Source: Dendrophyllia cribrosa
Lineage: Eukaryota > Cnidaria > Anthozoa > Scleractinia > Dendrophylliidae
Reading direction: 5' to 3'
Length of the DNA: 64,000 bases
Assembly (NCBI GenBank): GCA_024195265.1
Contig: JAJLRJ010000013.1
Span: 14,440,822 to 14,504,821, forward strand
The translations under genes and the position numbers were made by a program. The notes below the pieces were generated by a model. That model ran no database searches. It was not told the DNA's origin and worked only from the letters and a program-made list of their open reading frames with translations. Shown piece by piece: positions 43,300 to 52,671 of this stretch. The stretch's first letter is position 1. Each line of letters begins with the position of its first letter.

Positions 43300-46200
43300 G
43301 CAATGGCACAGCAGATCGATATGAACATGGCGGCTCAAGGCCTTGACTTTAGCCCAAGGAACCAAGACTACTTTGGTGATTGGTTGCATGGCTACAAGAT
43401 GAACGTCCCTGATGACTACCAAATCAAGGACCTCAATTCATTTTTCATAGCTAATAGGACGGCTATTATCCAGACAATAGCACGCGAAGTTACAGAGCTT
43501 GGTGGAGTGAAGGTCACTTTGTCATTCGATGTTCACTTTTCAATGATAGGCGATGATAATCGAGAAATTGATCACTTTTTTTGGAACGTCAACCCACTGA
43601 TAATAACACATATCTATCAGATGCGAGAGGAGGGCATCCTGGAAGGTATTGTCAATGGATTTAAGGTGGCTGAACACAGTTTTACTGTACCTATGCATCA
43701 TTCATTGTCATTTTAAAACCACTTACGACTGGGCGTCCAAAATTGGCGAGGCATAAGATTAAGCAACAAGCTTTATATTTTGATATTTTTGTTGAGCTTT
43801 TAGGGTGTTGCCATGGCAACACGGTGGATTGGAAATCAGCCTGCAATATTTGGTTTCGTTTATTTTCAGAAAATCTAGTCATTAGATTTTGTCCATCATT
43901 TGTCTCTAGTAAACTCGTAAAAATATTCGCATGTTAACACTAGTCTCATGTAATTTTGACAGAGGGATCTTCCGTAATTTGTTGTTTAATATGTTTGCGT
44001 TTTGTAAAAATCTCCTCTGTTAGATTTCAAATTTTTGGTGGCAGTTGAGTTCGGCATATTCGGAACTATTATTGTGCCAAATTTCGTGAAATTCTAATGA
44101 GTGGTTCCGTAGAAATCAGCACGTTTCCGAGGAAAGTCGCTAAAACATCCAGTCACAATTTTTTGGTCAACTGCGCATGCGTTGCATTTGACTGGGTTCT
44201 CGATCCAAAGACAAAAACGACCAAAAAGGCAGTGTATTTCTTCAGTGGTTCTATATATTATCTATTGATTCAACAAACATTTTTACAAACAACAAATTGT
44301 TTCATTTTAAGACGAAAAACAACACTTTCGCGATCCACGCTGAGCAAAATAAAATGATCGCTGAATAGGCGCCACGTTTGTTTTTCTCAAAACTTTGCGC
44401 GCGCTGACTCACGTAAGCAGCTGAAATTGAAGAGCGCGCGCAAACTGTGTTCAGCCACCTTAAGGAAGAGATTGCCAGATGGCAGCAGATGGGTTCTGGC
44501 TGGGTGATTGATAAAATCAAAACTGTTTACCTTGAGTTCGGGATGTATCAACCACTACGAGGTGGTACATTTATCCCAACCCCATCAAAACTCAGGCAAA
44601 AGCATGCTATCATCAATGTAAAGAACAGAGATAACCAGTGCCTCCGCTGGGCACTGCGATCGGCATTGTTCCCTGTAAATGTTAACTCAGGCCGGCCAGG
44701 TAGTTATCCCGTTGATGATGGTCTAGACTTCACTGGAATCGATTTTCCAACACCATTGAGCCAGATAACAAAGGTTGAGCGTCAAAACAACCTTCCAATC
44801 AACCTTTATGGATACAAGAACAATAAGGTGGTTGTTATCAGAGTCAGTGAGTTAGATGATCCAAATCTGCGAAGGATCAATCTGATGATGCTCACAAACA
44901 TGCACACTTCACATTACTGCTACATCAAGAGCATGAGCAGGCTCCTACAAGGCTCCAACAATGGCTACAAGGCTCCTACAATGCAAGGCGTCGTATGCAC
45001 CACTGTGACAGGTGTCTCCAAGCCTTTTCTTCAGAACGGATTCTCACTGACCATCTCTTCTACTGCAGGGGAGTTAAAGGCAGGCCGGTACGAGCTGAAA
45101 TGCCAAAAGAAGGCGAAAACTTCCTTCACTTCAAGAACTTCCAGAATCAGATGAAGAAGCCTTGGGTTATCTATGCCGACTTCGAAAGCATAGTCGAAAA
45201 AGTCCACGGTTGCACACCAGACTCATCACAGAGCAGTACCACTGAAACATCCGTACATACACCCTGCGGGTTCTGCATGTTAGCAGTTCGCTCTGATGGA
45301 GAGACAAAGGGGCCTTACCTATACAGAGGAGAGAACTCGGTGTCACTCTTTCTTAACAGCCTTCAGCAGCTGGAAGTAGAAATCAGAGATGAGCTGCAAC
45401 ACAAGGCACTACTCCACATGACAAGAGCAGACTGGGCAGATTTCAACAATGCAACAGATTGCCACATCTGTGATAAGACTCTCATCAAGGATAACTACAG
45501 GAATGCCATTGCGGGTTACGACCCAGACACAGGAGAATATTTGGGCTTTTTTCATCTACACACCAACAAATGCTATCAAAAGGCATTCAAAATTTACATC
45601 CAGGACTATGATGGTGAATTGCAGGAGTTCCCATTTGTCGGACCAAGAAACCAAAGGCAGGCACCACCTGAGAATTCATTCGAGCAGACTGATTGTAAAT
45701 TTTGTGGAGAGCCCCTTATTCAAGACTCTGTTCGAGATGCAGTAAAAGATCATTGTCACATCACAGGCAAATATCGGGGTGCGGCTCACAATGCTTGCAA
45801 CTTTAACTATTTCCGTACCAACTATAAAACGGAAATAATTCCAGTAATCTTTCACAACTTGAAGGGTTACGATGCGCACCATATCATGAGTGGTATTGCA
45901 GACGTGCATTCTGATTTGAAATGCATTCCCAACAACATGGAGAAGTACATATCCTTCTCCCTTGGAAAGCAGAGGTTCATTGACAGCTTGCAGTTCATGC
46001 AGTCAAGCCTAAGCGCCCTGGTTGAAGCAAACAAACCAGAGTCATTTACAATCACGACAGACTATGAGAAGAACCCTTTCAAGCGCAAGCTTATTTTACA
46101 AAAAGGTGTCTACCCATATGAGCACATGGACTCATGGATCCGCTTCGATGAGACAACACTACCACCGAAGGATGCCTTCTACAGTGAGCTTAAGAAGGAA

Positions 46201-47844
46201 GGCATCTCCGATGAAGACTACACCCATGCGCAAAAAGTGTGGGAGTCATTCGGATGTAAAACACTCGGAGATTACCACGATCTCTACCTTTGCACAGATG
46301 TGCTTCTTCTAGCCGATGTTTTCGAGAACTTCCGAAAAACATGTCTGAACCACTACAAGCTTGACCCAGCACACTATTATACAAGCCCTGGTCTTTCCTG
46401 GGACGCCCTTCTCAAGTATACGGGCGTTAACCTGGAGCTGCTCACAGACGTTAACATGCACCTCTTTGTTGAAAGAGGCTTGCGAGGTGGTATATCCATG
46501 GAGAGCAGGCGCCACTGCAAGGCCAACAATAAATATCTTCGCGACTACAACACCAATGAAGATCCAAGCTGCATCATGTACTACGACGCAAACAATCTCT
46601 ACGGCTGGGCCATGAGTCAGCCTCTCCCAGTTGGCAAGTTCGCATGGTGCCATGTCCTTCCAACAGTTCACCAGATAAGGAAGTAGAGGTCAAACAGAAA
46701 GATCGGTTACATCCTCGAGGTTGATCTTGAGTACCCAGAGGAGCTGCACGACGAGCACAATGCCTATCCTCTAGCCCCAGAAAAGCAGGTCGTCCCAAAT
46801 GAATGGATGTCACCCTACCAAAGGGCTTTGGTAGAGGGGCAGCCAGAGGACAAGACACGGAAGCTGCTCCTTACCCTACACGATAGATCCCGGTACGTGT
46901 TGCATTACAGGGCCCTCCAGCAGTACCTGGATCTTGGAATGAAGTTGAGGAAAATCCACAAAATCCTCAAGTTCGAGCAGAGGGCGTGGATGGAGCCATA
47001 CATCTCCCTGAACACCGATCTCAGGAAGAAGGCCACTTCCGACTTCGAGAAGAACTTCTTCAAGCTCATGAACAACTCCGTCTTCGGTAAGACAATGGAG
47101 AACCTCAGAAATCGAATCGACATGAAGCTTGTCCGACCGCACGAGCGAGACAAGATGAGAAAGCTTATCGCAAGCCCCCTATTTACCAGAGCAGCAGTCT
47201 TTGGAACCAACCTGGCGGAGATCCAGATGCACAGGGAGAAAATCCTCTTCAACCGACCAGTCTACACAGGCATGTGCATCCTTGATCTCTCCAAAACACT
47301 GATGTACGACTTCTACTACAACCATCTCAAGCTGAAGTACGGTCCGCGAGTAGACCTACTCTACACAGACACAGACTCCCTACTCCTCGAGATCAAGACG
47401 GAGGATGTCTACAAAGACATGGAGAACCTTCGGGACGAACTCTACGACACAAGTGACTATCCCAAGGACCATCCACTCCACAGCCAGCTTAACAAGAAGG
47501 TCATCGGCAAGATGAAGGACGAGTGCGCGGGTAAGCCAATCTCGGAGGCTGTGTGTCTCCGCTCGAAGATGTACTCCATCCTTGTGGATGACGCTAAAAA
47601 CATCAAGAAAGCAAAGGGTACCACCAAGGTTGTCACAAAGAAAGAGATCACACACCAGAACTACAAGGACGCCCTCTTCGACCGGCGAACCTTCAAGCAT
47701 GGGATGGACAGGATCCGAAGCAAAGGCCACCAGATCTTCGGTGAGCATCTAACCAAGACAACACTTTCCCCTTTTGACTCCAAGCGCTGGATCAAGGATG
47801 ATGGTGTCCATACGCTGGCATATGGACATAAAGACACGCGCTAG
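43297..47844 (+). pseudogene. polB: Polinton protein-primed DNA polymerase B, broken
   Basis: Family B polymerase that would replicate the element using a protein primer. The ATG at 43,297 follows the shared TATA motif. The coding order is an N-terminal domain (43,297-43,660 and 44,464 to about 44,980), then the catalytic part (about 44,990-47,844). Motifs seen: Exo I YADFESI (about 45,175), a DHCHITGKYRGAAHNACN metal-binding segment, Exo II HNLKGYDAHH, Exo III DYHDLYLCTDVLLLADVFEN, Pol A MYYDANNLYGWA, Pol B KLMNNSVFGKTMENLRNR, and Pol C LLYTDTDSLL. Lesions are a 795-bp TTAA element, a frameshift at about 44,945-44,990 near a small internal duplication, and TAG at 46,684-46,686. Summed length is about 1,240 codons, normal for the family. 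Confidence 0.93.
43665..44459. mobile_element. piggyBac-like non-autonomous element in polB
   Basis: The ends GGTGGCTGAACACAG and CTGTGTTCAGCCACC are perfect inverses (extended match about 18-20 bases). They are flanked by TTAA at 43,661-43,664 and 44,460-44,463. The 795-bp interior has no recognisable transposase. The polB frame on both sides is compatible if the element plus one TTAA is discounted. Confidence 0.9.
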
Positions 47845-48830
47845 AGCCCAGCTGGTGGCAACTGAGTGCCTGGCGGCACAACCATTAGCTCCTCACGAAC
47901 AAACCCCCTTTTAGGGCCATCGTAAAGGTAGTACACCACGGGCGCATCTGGCTTGGTGACAACTCTCTCAACGTTATAGACCTTCATCGACCAGATCGGA
48001 TCGGTCGCACGCCTCCCGCCCCCTTCCAGCTCGCCAGGGTAGTACAAATATCTCACACTCACCCGGGGAGGAAGCTTCTTCTCATAAACCCCAACAGGCC
48101 TAGCATATGGTGTCGCAGGTTTGGAAGATATTGCTTTCTCTTTGACCGCATCCTTTGGCTTCTTGCCAGTCAATCTTGTCACTTCGTTGTTCAAGGCCGA
48201 GATAACATCTGGCAGTCTTTTGACCCATGCAGTAGACCGGCCAGAGGGCATATTCATTTCAACGGCATACTGATAACCAAACAACCTTTCAGCCAGGGTG
48301 CGATTGAATCTCTCCACAATTGCTTGGTCTCTGTGGATATCAACCCGCCCACGCCGAATGATCGTTTTGTTATCCTCCATAGCCTTAGTCACAGCTCCCA
48401 TAAACTCTTTCCCAGGGTCAACCTGCAAGAGTTGAGGCCATTTCAAAGGTCCACGTCTGTAAATCTTCTGAAAGGCTTTCGAAACCTCTAGAGACTCTTT
48501 CGAAGTCAAGGGCTCTGCTGCTTTGTAACGGCTAGCCACATCAACAAGGGTTAATGCATATTTGTAAACCTTTCTCCCATGAGGGAGCTTGTCGTGGGGT
48601 AGGAAGAGAAGATCCGCTTGATGCACCGCATTGGGCGTGAAGACATCAAACTTCGGCCGAGGGATATGGCGTGGCGCTGGGAGATATATTTGCCAAAGGG
48701 CTTGTTTGATCAGCCATTTCTTTGTCGCCTCTTCAGAGACCTTGGCCGCTACAGCTAGCTTTTTGACAGCGGCAAGACCTTTCCAGTAGCCTTTCGGACT
48801 GTAATAGATCTTAGAGAGTTTGGCCTCCAT
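47841..48830 (-). CDS. Polinton retroviral-type integrase
   Basis: Inserts the element into host DNA. 329 codons. The ATG at 48,830 (MEAKLSKIYYSPKGYWKGLA) follows the A-rich/TATATACCCCGC motif. The open frame extends further upstream but overlaps the next gene, so that part is not used. An N-terminal helical region precedes the rve core, with catalytic D in NAVHQADLLFLP, D in LLQVDPGKEF and E in QAIVERFNRTLAERL. A C-terminal chromodomain/SH3-like region (VSVRYLYYPGEL) follows. No stop was seen, so it looks intact. It ends tail-to-tail with polB; the two stop codons share the palindrome CTAG. Confidence 0.92.
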   Translation of the reverse strand: MEAKLSKIYYSPKGYWKGLAAVKKLAVAAKVSEEATKKWLIKQALWQIYLPAPRHIPRPKFDVFTPNAVHQADLLFLPHDKLPHGRKVYKYALTLVDVASRYKAAEPLTSKESLEVSKAFQKIYRRGPLKWPQLLQVDPGKEFMGAVTKAMEDNKTIIRRGRVDIHRDQAIVERFNRTLAERLFGYQYAVEMNMPSGRSTAWVKRLPDVISALNNEVTRLTGKKPKDAVKEKAISSKPATPYARPVGVYEKKLPPRVSVRYLYYPGELEGGGRRATDPIWSMKVYNVERVVTKPDAPVVYYLYDGPKRGFVREELMVVPPGTQLPPAGL

Positions 48831-48835
48831 AGGGA

Positions 48836-48860
48836 TTATGCGGGGTATATATTTTTGTTT
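48836..48860 (-). promoter_or_regulatory. TATATACCCCGC motif upstream of integrase
   Basis: Minus-strand AACAAAAATATATACCCCGC ends about 10 bases before the integrase ATG. The same TATATACCCCGC precedes the ATG at 63,075. Confidence 0.65.
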
Positions 48861-49296
48861 ACAGAAAGCGATAGGCCACATACCCACCCGCAAGCAGGGT
48901 GCCTCTAATGAACGCAAGTTCACCAGTCTGCTGTTGTGGGCTGGGCTTGTAGAAGTCCGAGAACTGAGGCTCTTTGAAGTCTTTGATTTGTTTATCTGGT
49001 TGTGTATGGTGCATCTGGTTATACAAGACCAGGGCTTGGTCGGTGGTTTGGAAGTTTTTGCTAGCTTGGTGTTTAATCCGATCGTTGGTTGCAATCCAGT
49101 CGAGGAGCTTGGTGCGGTCCTTCTGGTATTTGGCGTAAGCCGCTTGGTATTGTTCCAGGGCTTTGTCGTGACGGATTTTCTCAGCCATTGCTGCCTTTCC
49201 GCTATCACCAGACAGATATTTCGCGAGATAGTTGCCGCCCGTGAAAGCGGCCGCATTGAGAACAGCGCCAAGGGCCATTATTGCAATCGAGGCCAT
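48859..49296 (-). CDS. Polinton conserved small membrane-type protein
   Basis: 145 codons; start MASIAIMALGAVLNAAAFTG at 49,296. The first 30 residues are hydrophobic with alanine and glycine (likely membrane segment). A charged helix follows, with KIRHDKALEQYQAAYAKYQK and RTKLLDWIATNDRIK, and then a second hydrophobic C-terminus. I recall related proteins with a RTxxLDWI core in Polintons of other cnidarians, where the function is unknown. Virion-associated membrane protein is a possibility, by inference only. Confidence 0.7.
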   Translation of the reverse strand: MASIAIMALGAVLNAAAFTGGNYLAKYLSGDSGKAAMAEKIRHDKALEQYQAAYAKYQKDRTKLLDWIATNDRIKHQASKNFQTTDQALVLYNQMHHTQPDKQIKDFKEPQFSDFYKPSPQQQTGELAFIRGTLLAGGYVAYRFL

Positions 49297-49322
49297 TGTG
49301 GTCGTGTGTATACATATGTTTT

Positions 49323-49544
49323 TTACATGTTGTCTGGGAGGATTTTCTGATCCTCGAGATATTTCTTCAGCGCGATGCTGCCAGCCATGACGGCTGCGAA
49401 CTTGACGTAGTTCATCAAGCTTGCACTGGGGTCGGCAGTGAAGTTTTCTTTGATGGTCTTTTTCCCAATCCAACCAATACCGGCGACAAGGCCAGTGATT
49501 GTTGCGGCGTCGAGGATAGACTTCACAAGCTTGTTGTCAGACAT
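49323..49544 (-). CDS. Polinton small hypothetical protein
   Basis: 73 codons (MSDNKLVKSILDAATITGLV...). It has two short hydrophobic helices (about 10-27 and 44-58). It starts behind a TATAC motif at 49,560 and lies in the same minus-strand cluster. Not recognised further. Confidence 0.6.
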   Translation of the reverse strand: MSDNKLVKSILDAATITGLVAGIGWIGKKTIKENFTADPSASLMNYVKFAAVMAGSIALKKYLEDQKILPDNM

Positions 49545-49855
49545 GGTTTGTGTGCAGTATACAATATGATTTTTATTTCTCTGGCATAAGACGGAAGCTC
49601 GGACTCGGGCTCGGGCTCGGACTCGGGCTCGGACTCGGGCTCGGACTCGGGCTCGGACTCGGGCTCGGACTCGGGCACGGGCTCACTCGGTCTCGGGTTT
49701 GGTCTCGGGTTTGGTCTCGGGTTCGGTCTCGGGTTCGTTGCGTCGTTCATTGCCAATCTGTAAATTGTTTTAATGGCGGCCACGTTTAATTCAGCACAAA
49801 TAAGAAGCACACCTCCGATTGCAGCACCATTCATCAGAACATGCAAAAGATTCAT
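49523..49855 (-). CDS. Polinton hypothetical protein with PRPN and SEPE repeats
   Basis: 110 codons with an N-terminal hydrophobic segment (MNLLHVLMNGAAIGGVLLIC). A middle made of four NPRP units (about 41-56) follows, then about six SEPE units (about 57-86). It is coded by a 12-base CGAGTCCGAGCC-type repeat. The ATG follows TATATATAGC closely. The 3' end overlaps the next gene by 22 bases. Function unknown; the layout suggests a membrane-anchored, extended acidic stalk. Confidence 0.6.
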   Translation of the reverse strand: MNLLHVLMNGAAIGGVLLICAELNVAAIKTIYRLAMNDATNPRPNPRPNPRPNPRPSEPVPESEPESEPESEPESEPESEPEPESELPSYAREIKIILYTAHKPCLTTSL

Positions 49856-49878
49856 GCTATATATATTTGTTGTTTTTT

Positions 49879-50373
49879 TTATTCCATTTTTTTAATTCCT
49901 TGTCTTACCGGAATTCGAGATGGGGATGGTGCAGCGGGTGTTGCTTGTGGTGTGTTTGCTGGTGTTGCCGGTGTTGCTGGTGTGTTTGGTTTGCGTCCAA
50001 GCTTTTGCATTATGGCTTCGCGTTGGTAATACACACCCACAGCAGAGACAATCAGCCCACCAACCCCCAGAATAAGGTAGATTGAGTTGCTGTTGGTATC
50101 ACTTGTTGTGCCACTTGTTGAGGGTTGGTTTGCAGCACTGGTGCCACTTGCTGATGGCGCAGGCTTTTGTGCTTCGGCCTTTTTCTTTGCTTCACGGGCC
50201 AGGCGGGTGCGTTCTGCTAGAGCTTTGCCAGAAGCAACGCGACCGGGGTTCTTTTCTTTTGCAGGCTTTGTTTTCGGGGTCTCAGAGGTAACACGTACAG
50301 GTGTTTGGGTTGGAGTTGGAGTTGGAGTTGGAGTTTGAGTTTCTTCAGGGATCGTCTCGAGTGGTGTTGCCAT
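49879..50373 (-). CDS. Polinton single-pass protein, family A (TPLETIP start)
   Basis: 164 codons. It starts MATPLETIPEE and continues with a threonine/proline repeat (TPTPTPTP). Then come a basic segment with one GKALAERTRLAREAKKK unit (about 50-66), a serine-rich linker, a transmembrane helix (SIYLILGVGGLIVSAVGVYY, about 97-116) and a proline/alanine-rich tail. The first codons and the 20 bases around the start are nearly identical to the neighbour at 50,820. The two are therefore tandem duplicates that have diverged. Confidence 0.62.
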   Translation of the reverse strand: MATPLETIPEETQTPTPTPTPTQTPVRVTSETPKTKPAKEKNPGRVASGKALAERTRLAREAKKKAEAQKPAPSASGTSAANQPSTSGTTSDTNSNSIYLILGVGGLIVSAVGVYYQREAIMQKLGRKPNTPATPATPANTPQATPAAPSPSRIPVRQGIKKME

Positions 50374-50451
50374 GGTGGGTATTATATGTAAATTTTATTT
50401 TTTACAGCATCTGGCAAATGTGATGACAGGTTGCTGTTCACCCAGGTTCAT

Positions 50452-50820
50452 TTAAGGTTGCTGCCAGATTGCTGCCAACTTCATAAAAGCCCTAATGCGG
50501 GCGGCATTTCTCTTTGCTTCACGGACCATGAGGTTGCATTCTGCTAGCCTTTTAACAAAAGCAACTTCAGGGGTCTCCTCGGCCTTCTTTGCTTCACGGA
50601 CAATGCGGTTGTATTCTGCTAGCCTTTTACCAAAAGCAACTTCAGGGATCTCCTCGGCCTTATTTGCTTCACGGACAATGAGGTTGTATTCTGCTAGCAT
50701 TTTACCAGAAGCAAATTCAGGGATCTCCTCGTCCTTCTTTGCTTCACGGACAATGCGGTTGTATTCTGCTAGCATTTTACCATAAGCAACTTGAGGGATC
50801 GTCTCGAGTGGTGTGACCAT
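50452..50820 (-). CDS. Polinton repeat protein, four 25-residue units
   Basis: 122 codons from the ATG at 50,820 (MVTPLETIPQVAYGKMLAEY). Almost the whole protein is four tandem units of 25 residues, consensus IPEVAFGKRLAEYNRIVREA plus KKAEE. They are coded by an exact 75-base period (GCTTCACGG at 50,516; 50,591; 50,666; 50,741). It ends MKLAAIWQQP. It shares its start with the gene at 50,373, which holds one unit of the same motif. The helical, charged units could form a short rod or nucleic-acid-binding tail; function unknown. Confidence 0.6.
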   Translation of the reverse strand: MVTPLETIPQVAYGKMLAEYNRIVREAKKDEEIPEFASGKMLAEYNLIVREANKAEEIPEVAFGKRLAEYNRIVREAKKAEETPEVAFVKRLAECNLMVREAKRNAARIRAFMKLAAIWQQP

Positions 50821-50871
50821 CGTGTATGTATATGTGATTTTTTTTGGAAAAAAAAATGTGACAAGTGTGCT

Positions 50872-51005
50872 GCCAGGTTCCTGCAAGGTTCTTTCAAGGT
50901 TCCTGCCAGGTTCCACCCAGGTTCCTGCCAGGTTCTACCCAGGTTCCTGCCAGGTTCCTGCCAGGTTCCTACCAGGTTCCTTCAAGGTTCCTGCGAGGTT
51001 GCTGC
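50872..51005. repeat. CAGGTTCCTGC tandem repeat
   Basis: About ten units of 11-12 bases lie upstream of the repeat-protein gene. Shorter related pieces lie at 50,430-50,470. A partial copy of the MKLxxIWQQP coding end sits at 51,000-51,035, suggesting a collapsed further gene copy. Confidence 0.8.
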
Positions 51006-51111
51006 CAGATTAACACCAACTTCATCAAAACCCTCAAGTGGATAGCCTTCACTGTCTCTGCTTGGATGTGTGGGTTGGGGTTCAAAATCAGGCTTGTGAT
51101 CAGGCTCTCGT

Positions 51112-51597
51112 TCAAGCTTTTTGCAAGTGTTTTGTTGTGATGAGAGCAGCATTGGCAAGCGCCAGCCATCGTCCGCATCGCATGGCAAGAGCCCCAGCAA
51201 GATTTGACAGCTCCTGGTTGATGATGTAGTCGTTCTTGAGTTCTTGCTGCAACTCCTTGACATCATCAACCGGGATCACCATGCCAACGCCTTGGGACAT
51301 GAGCATGATAGCGGAATCAACTAGGGATTCGGTTGTCTTGTTGCCTATGTAAGCCTCATACCTTTTGCAGTACTTGTCAACGTCCTTGTCTGACAACCGC
51401 TTGACATGATCGTGTGTGAGCTGCACGCCGATAGCTTCTTTGACCTTGCCAGTTGAAACAAGGATTGCCAGCTTCTCACGTTTGGCAGGAATGCCATTGT
51501 CACCAACTATCCCTGTGGGAGGTGTGGTATCAGGGGTGGCCTCTAGCATCTGCAATACTTCGTTCAAAACGACCTGCTCTTCTTGTGATTGTGCCAT
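51112..51597 (-). CDS. Polinton conserved protein (capsid-cluster)
   Basis: 161 codons from MAQSQEEQVVLNEVLQMLEA at 51,597, preceded by minus-strand CACATATGTATACCCC. It is helical and charged, with KRLSDKDVDKYCKRYEAYIG and the C-terminal block DYIINQELSNLAGALAMRCG-RWLALANAALITTKH. I recall this C-terminal pattern (KNDYIIxxEL...LAxxCGRxxALxNxxLxTxKH) as widely conserved in Polintons. Function not established. It sits between the packaging ATPase cluster and accessory genes. Confidence 0.68.
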   Translation of the reverse strand: MAQSQEEQVVLNEVLQMLEATPDTTPPTGIVGDNGIPAKREKLAILVSTGKVKEAIGVQLTHDHVKRLSDKDVDKYCKRYEAYIGNKTTESLVDSAIMLMSQGVGMVIPVDDVKELQQELKNDYIINQELSNLAGALAMRCGRWLALANAALITTKHLQKA

Positions 51598-51622
51598 CAG
51601 CAAGGGGTATACATATGTGTTT

Positions 51623-51868
51623 TTATTTTTCGATAATTCTCTTGATGTCGGGTAAAAGGGTTTCAACCTCACGTATAAGCCCCGCCATGGTGTCTGGCAT
51701 AGAATTCAACTGCAATGGATATCTGTTGAGAAGCATGAGGCGCAGATCTTCCTCACTAGCGGCTTTGATAATTTTGTTTTGCGCATCAAGTGTGTGTTTG
51801 CGTAATTCATCCAAAAGCTGTGAAAGCACAGTGAGCTTGTGTAGGTTGGTTGGCGCATTCATGGCCAT
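51623..51868 (-). CDS. Polinton small hypothetical protein
   Basis: 81 codons (MAMNAPTNLHKLTVLSQLLD...), leucine-rich and probably all helical. It starts behind CACAAATATATACATGGCC. No family recognised. It sits between the capsid-cluster protein and the packaging ATPase on the same strand. Confidence 0.55.
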   Translation of the reverse strand: MAMNAPTNLHKLTVLSQLLDELRKHTLDAQNKIIKAASEEDLRLMLLNRYPLQLNSMPDTMAGLIREVETLLPDIKRIIEK

Positions 51869-51887
51869 GTATATATTTGTGTATCAT

Positions 51888-52490
51888 TTACATCTTGTAC
51901 TCAATTCCATACGGGTGTCTCAGAGAGAAAACCAGGTGGGAGAACTTGCGGGATTTGAGCCTTGCGATAAGCTCTTTGTACTACTCATCGTTGGAGAGCT
52001 CTCCGGCATAGTCTTCGAATATGGCCTTGATAGTCTTGCTGGAGGGCGTGTAAAAGAGCACGATCGCTGCGATATTATCACGATATGGCTTAGCAATGCT
52101 GGTGATCTGCTCGGTCAAGACCCACACGGATATACCGTCATGCCTTGCGCTGAACCCAAGATTGACAAGCTGACTAGTGCGACCTTTGACATCTTTGGAG
52201 GCGGCGCAGTCATCGAGAATGAATAAAGTGTTGGTGCATGTGAAAAAGAAGCTCGCCAATTTCAACCAGTATTCGATCTCATGCTGTTGGCAGACAATCA
52301 CGAAGATTCCCGGATCACGGTCCACGAAGCCATCGTATGTCTTGTTCTTGACAAATGTGGGGCAGAATAAAACGATGTAGTCAAAACAACCCCTAAAGGG
52401 GCCTCGCAGTTGGTTTAGAAGATACTGTGTCTTGCCAGAGTTAGTGGGGCCCACGATTAGTGCATTGAATGGCAGCTTTCTTGGGTCCAT
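51888..52490 (-). pseudogene. A32-like packaging ATPase with in-frame TAG
   Basis: FtsK/HerA-type ATPase related to poxvirus A32, thought to pump element DNA into capsids. The ATG at 52,490 starts MDPRKLPFNALIVG. Walker A is GPTNSGKT and Walker B is TLFILDDC. A sensor-like WVLTEQIT and the region KPYRDNIAAIVLFY follow. A TAG at 51,981-51,983 interrupts the frame 31 codons before the natural end. The continuation (YKELIARLKSRKFSHLVFSL to the TAA at 51,888) is in the same frame and looks like the usual C-terminus. The leader in another frame at 52,490-52,650 may be its true N-terminus, separated by a frameshift. Confidence 0.9.
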
Positions 52491-52650
52491 AACCAACACC
52501 TATATTAGTCGGTTTGCAAAAAATTGGTTCATGTGTTGGTGGGGAGGGTGCCTTTGCCAGAAGTCTTTGTATTTCATTGTATGATAATGGCCTGGTAGAT
52601 GGCAGTGGAGCCGGCTTAGCATAGAAGTTGATCTTATTACTTGTGGCCAT
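52441..52650 (-). other. Short ORF leading into the packaging ATPase
   Basis: 69 codons (MATSNKINFYAKPAPLPSTR...). Its ATG, not that of the ATPase, is the one placed directly behind the shared TATATATATA motif. It overlaps the ATPase start in a different frame. Either it is a separate small gene or the ATPase N-terminus cut off by a one-base lesion near 52,490-52,510. Confidence 0.5.
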
Positions 52651-52671
52651 GGTATATATATAAATTTATAC

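Noticed and set aside
47841..48830. Integrase taken as evidence of a retrovirus or LTR retrotransposon
   Set aside because: No LTRs, gag or adjacent reverse transcriptase. The neighbours are protein-primed polymerase, packaging ATPase and capsid genes, so it is a Polinton integrase.
48859..49271. N-terminal extension of the integrase frame upstream of 48,830
   Set aside because: That stretch is the out-of-frame shadow of the membrane-type protein at 48,859-49,296, and the TATATACCCCGC motif sits right before the ATG at 48,830.
49550..49789. Plus-strand glycine-leucine repeat ORF
   Set aside because: Antisense of the SEPE/NPRP repeat of the minus-strand gene at 49,523-49,855.
51453..52226. 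257-codon plus-strand ORF
   Set aside because: Antisense across three minus-strand Polinton genes with good family matches. No recognisable domain of its own.
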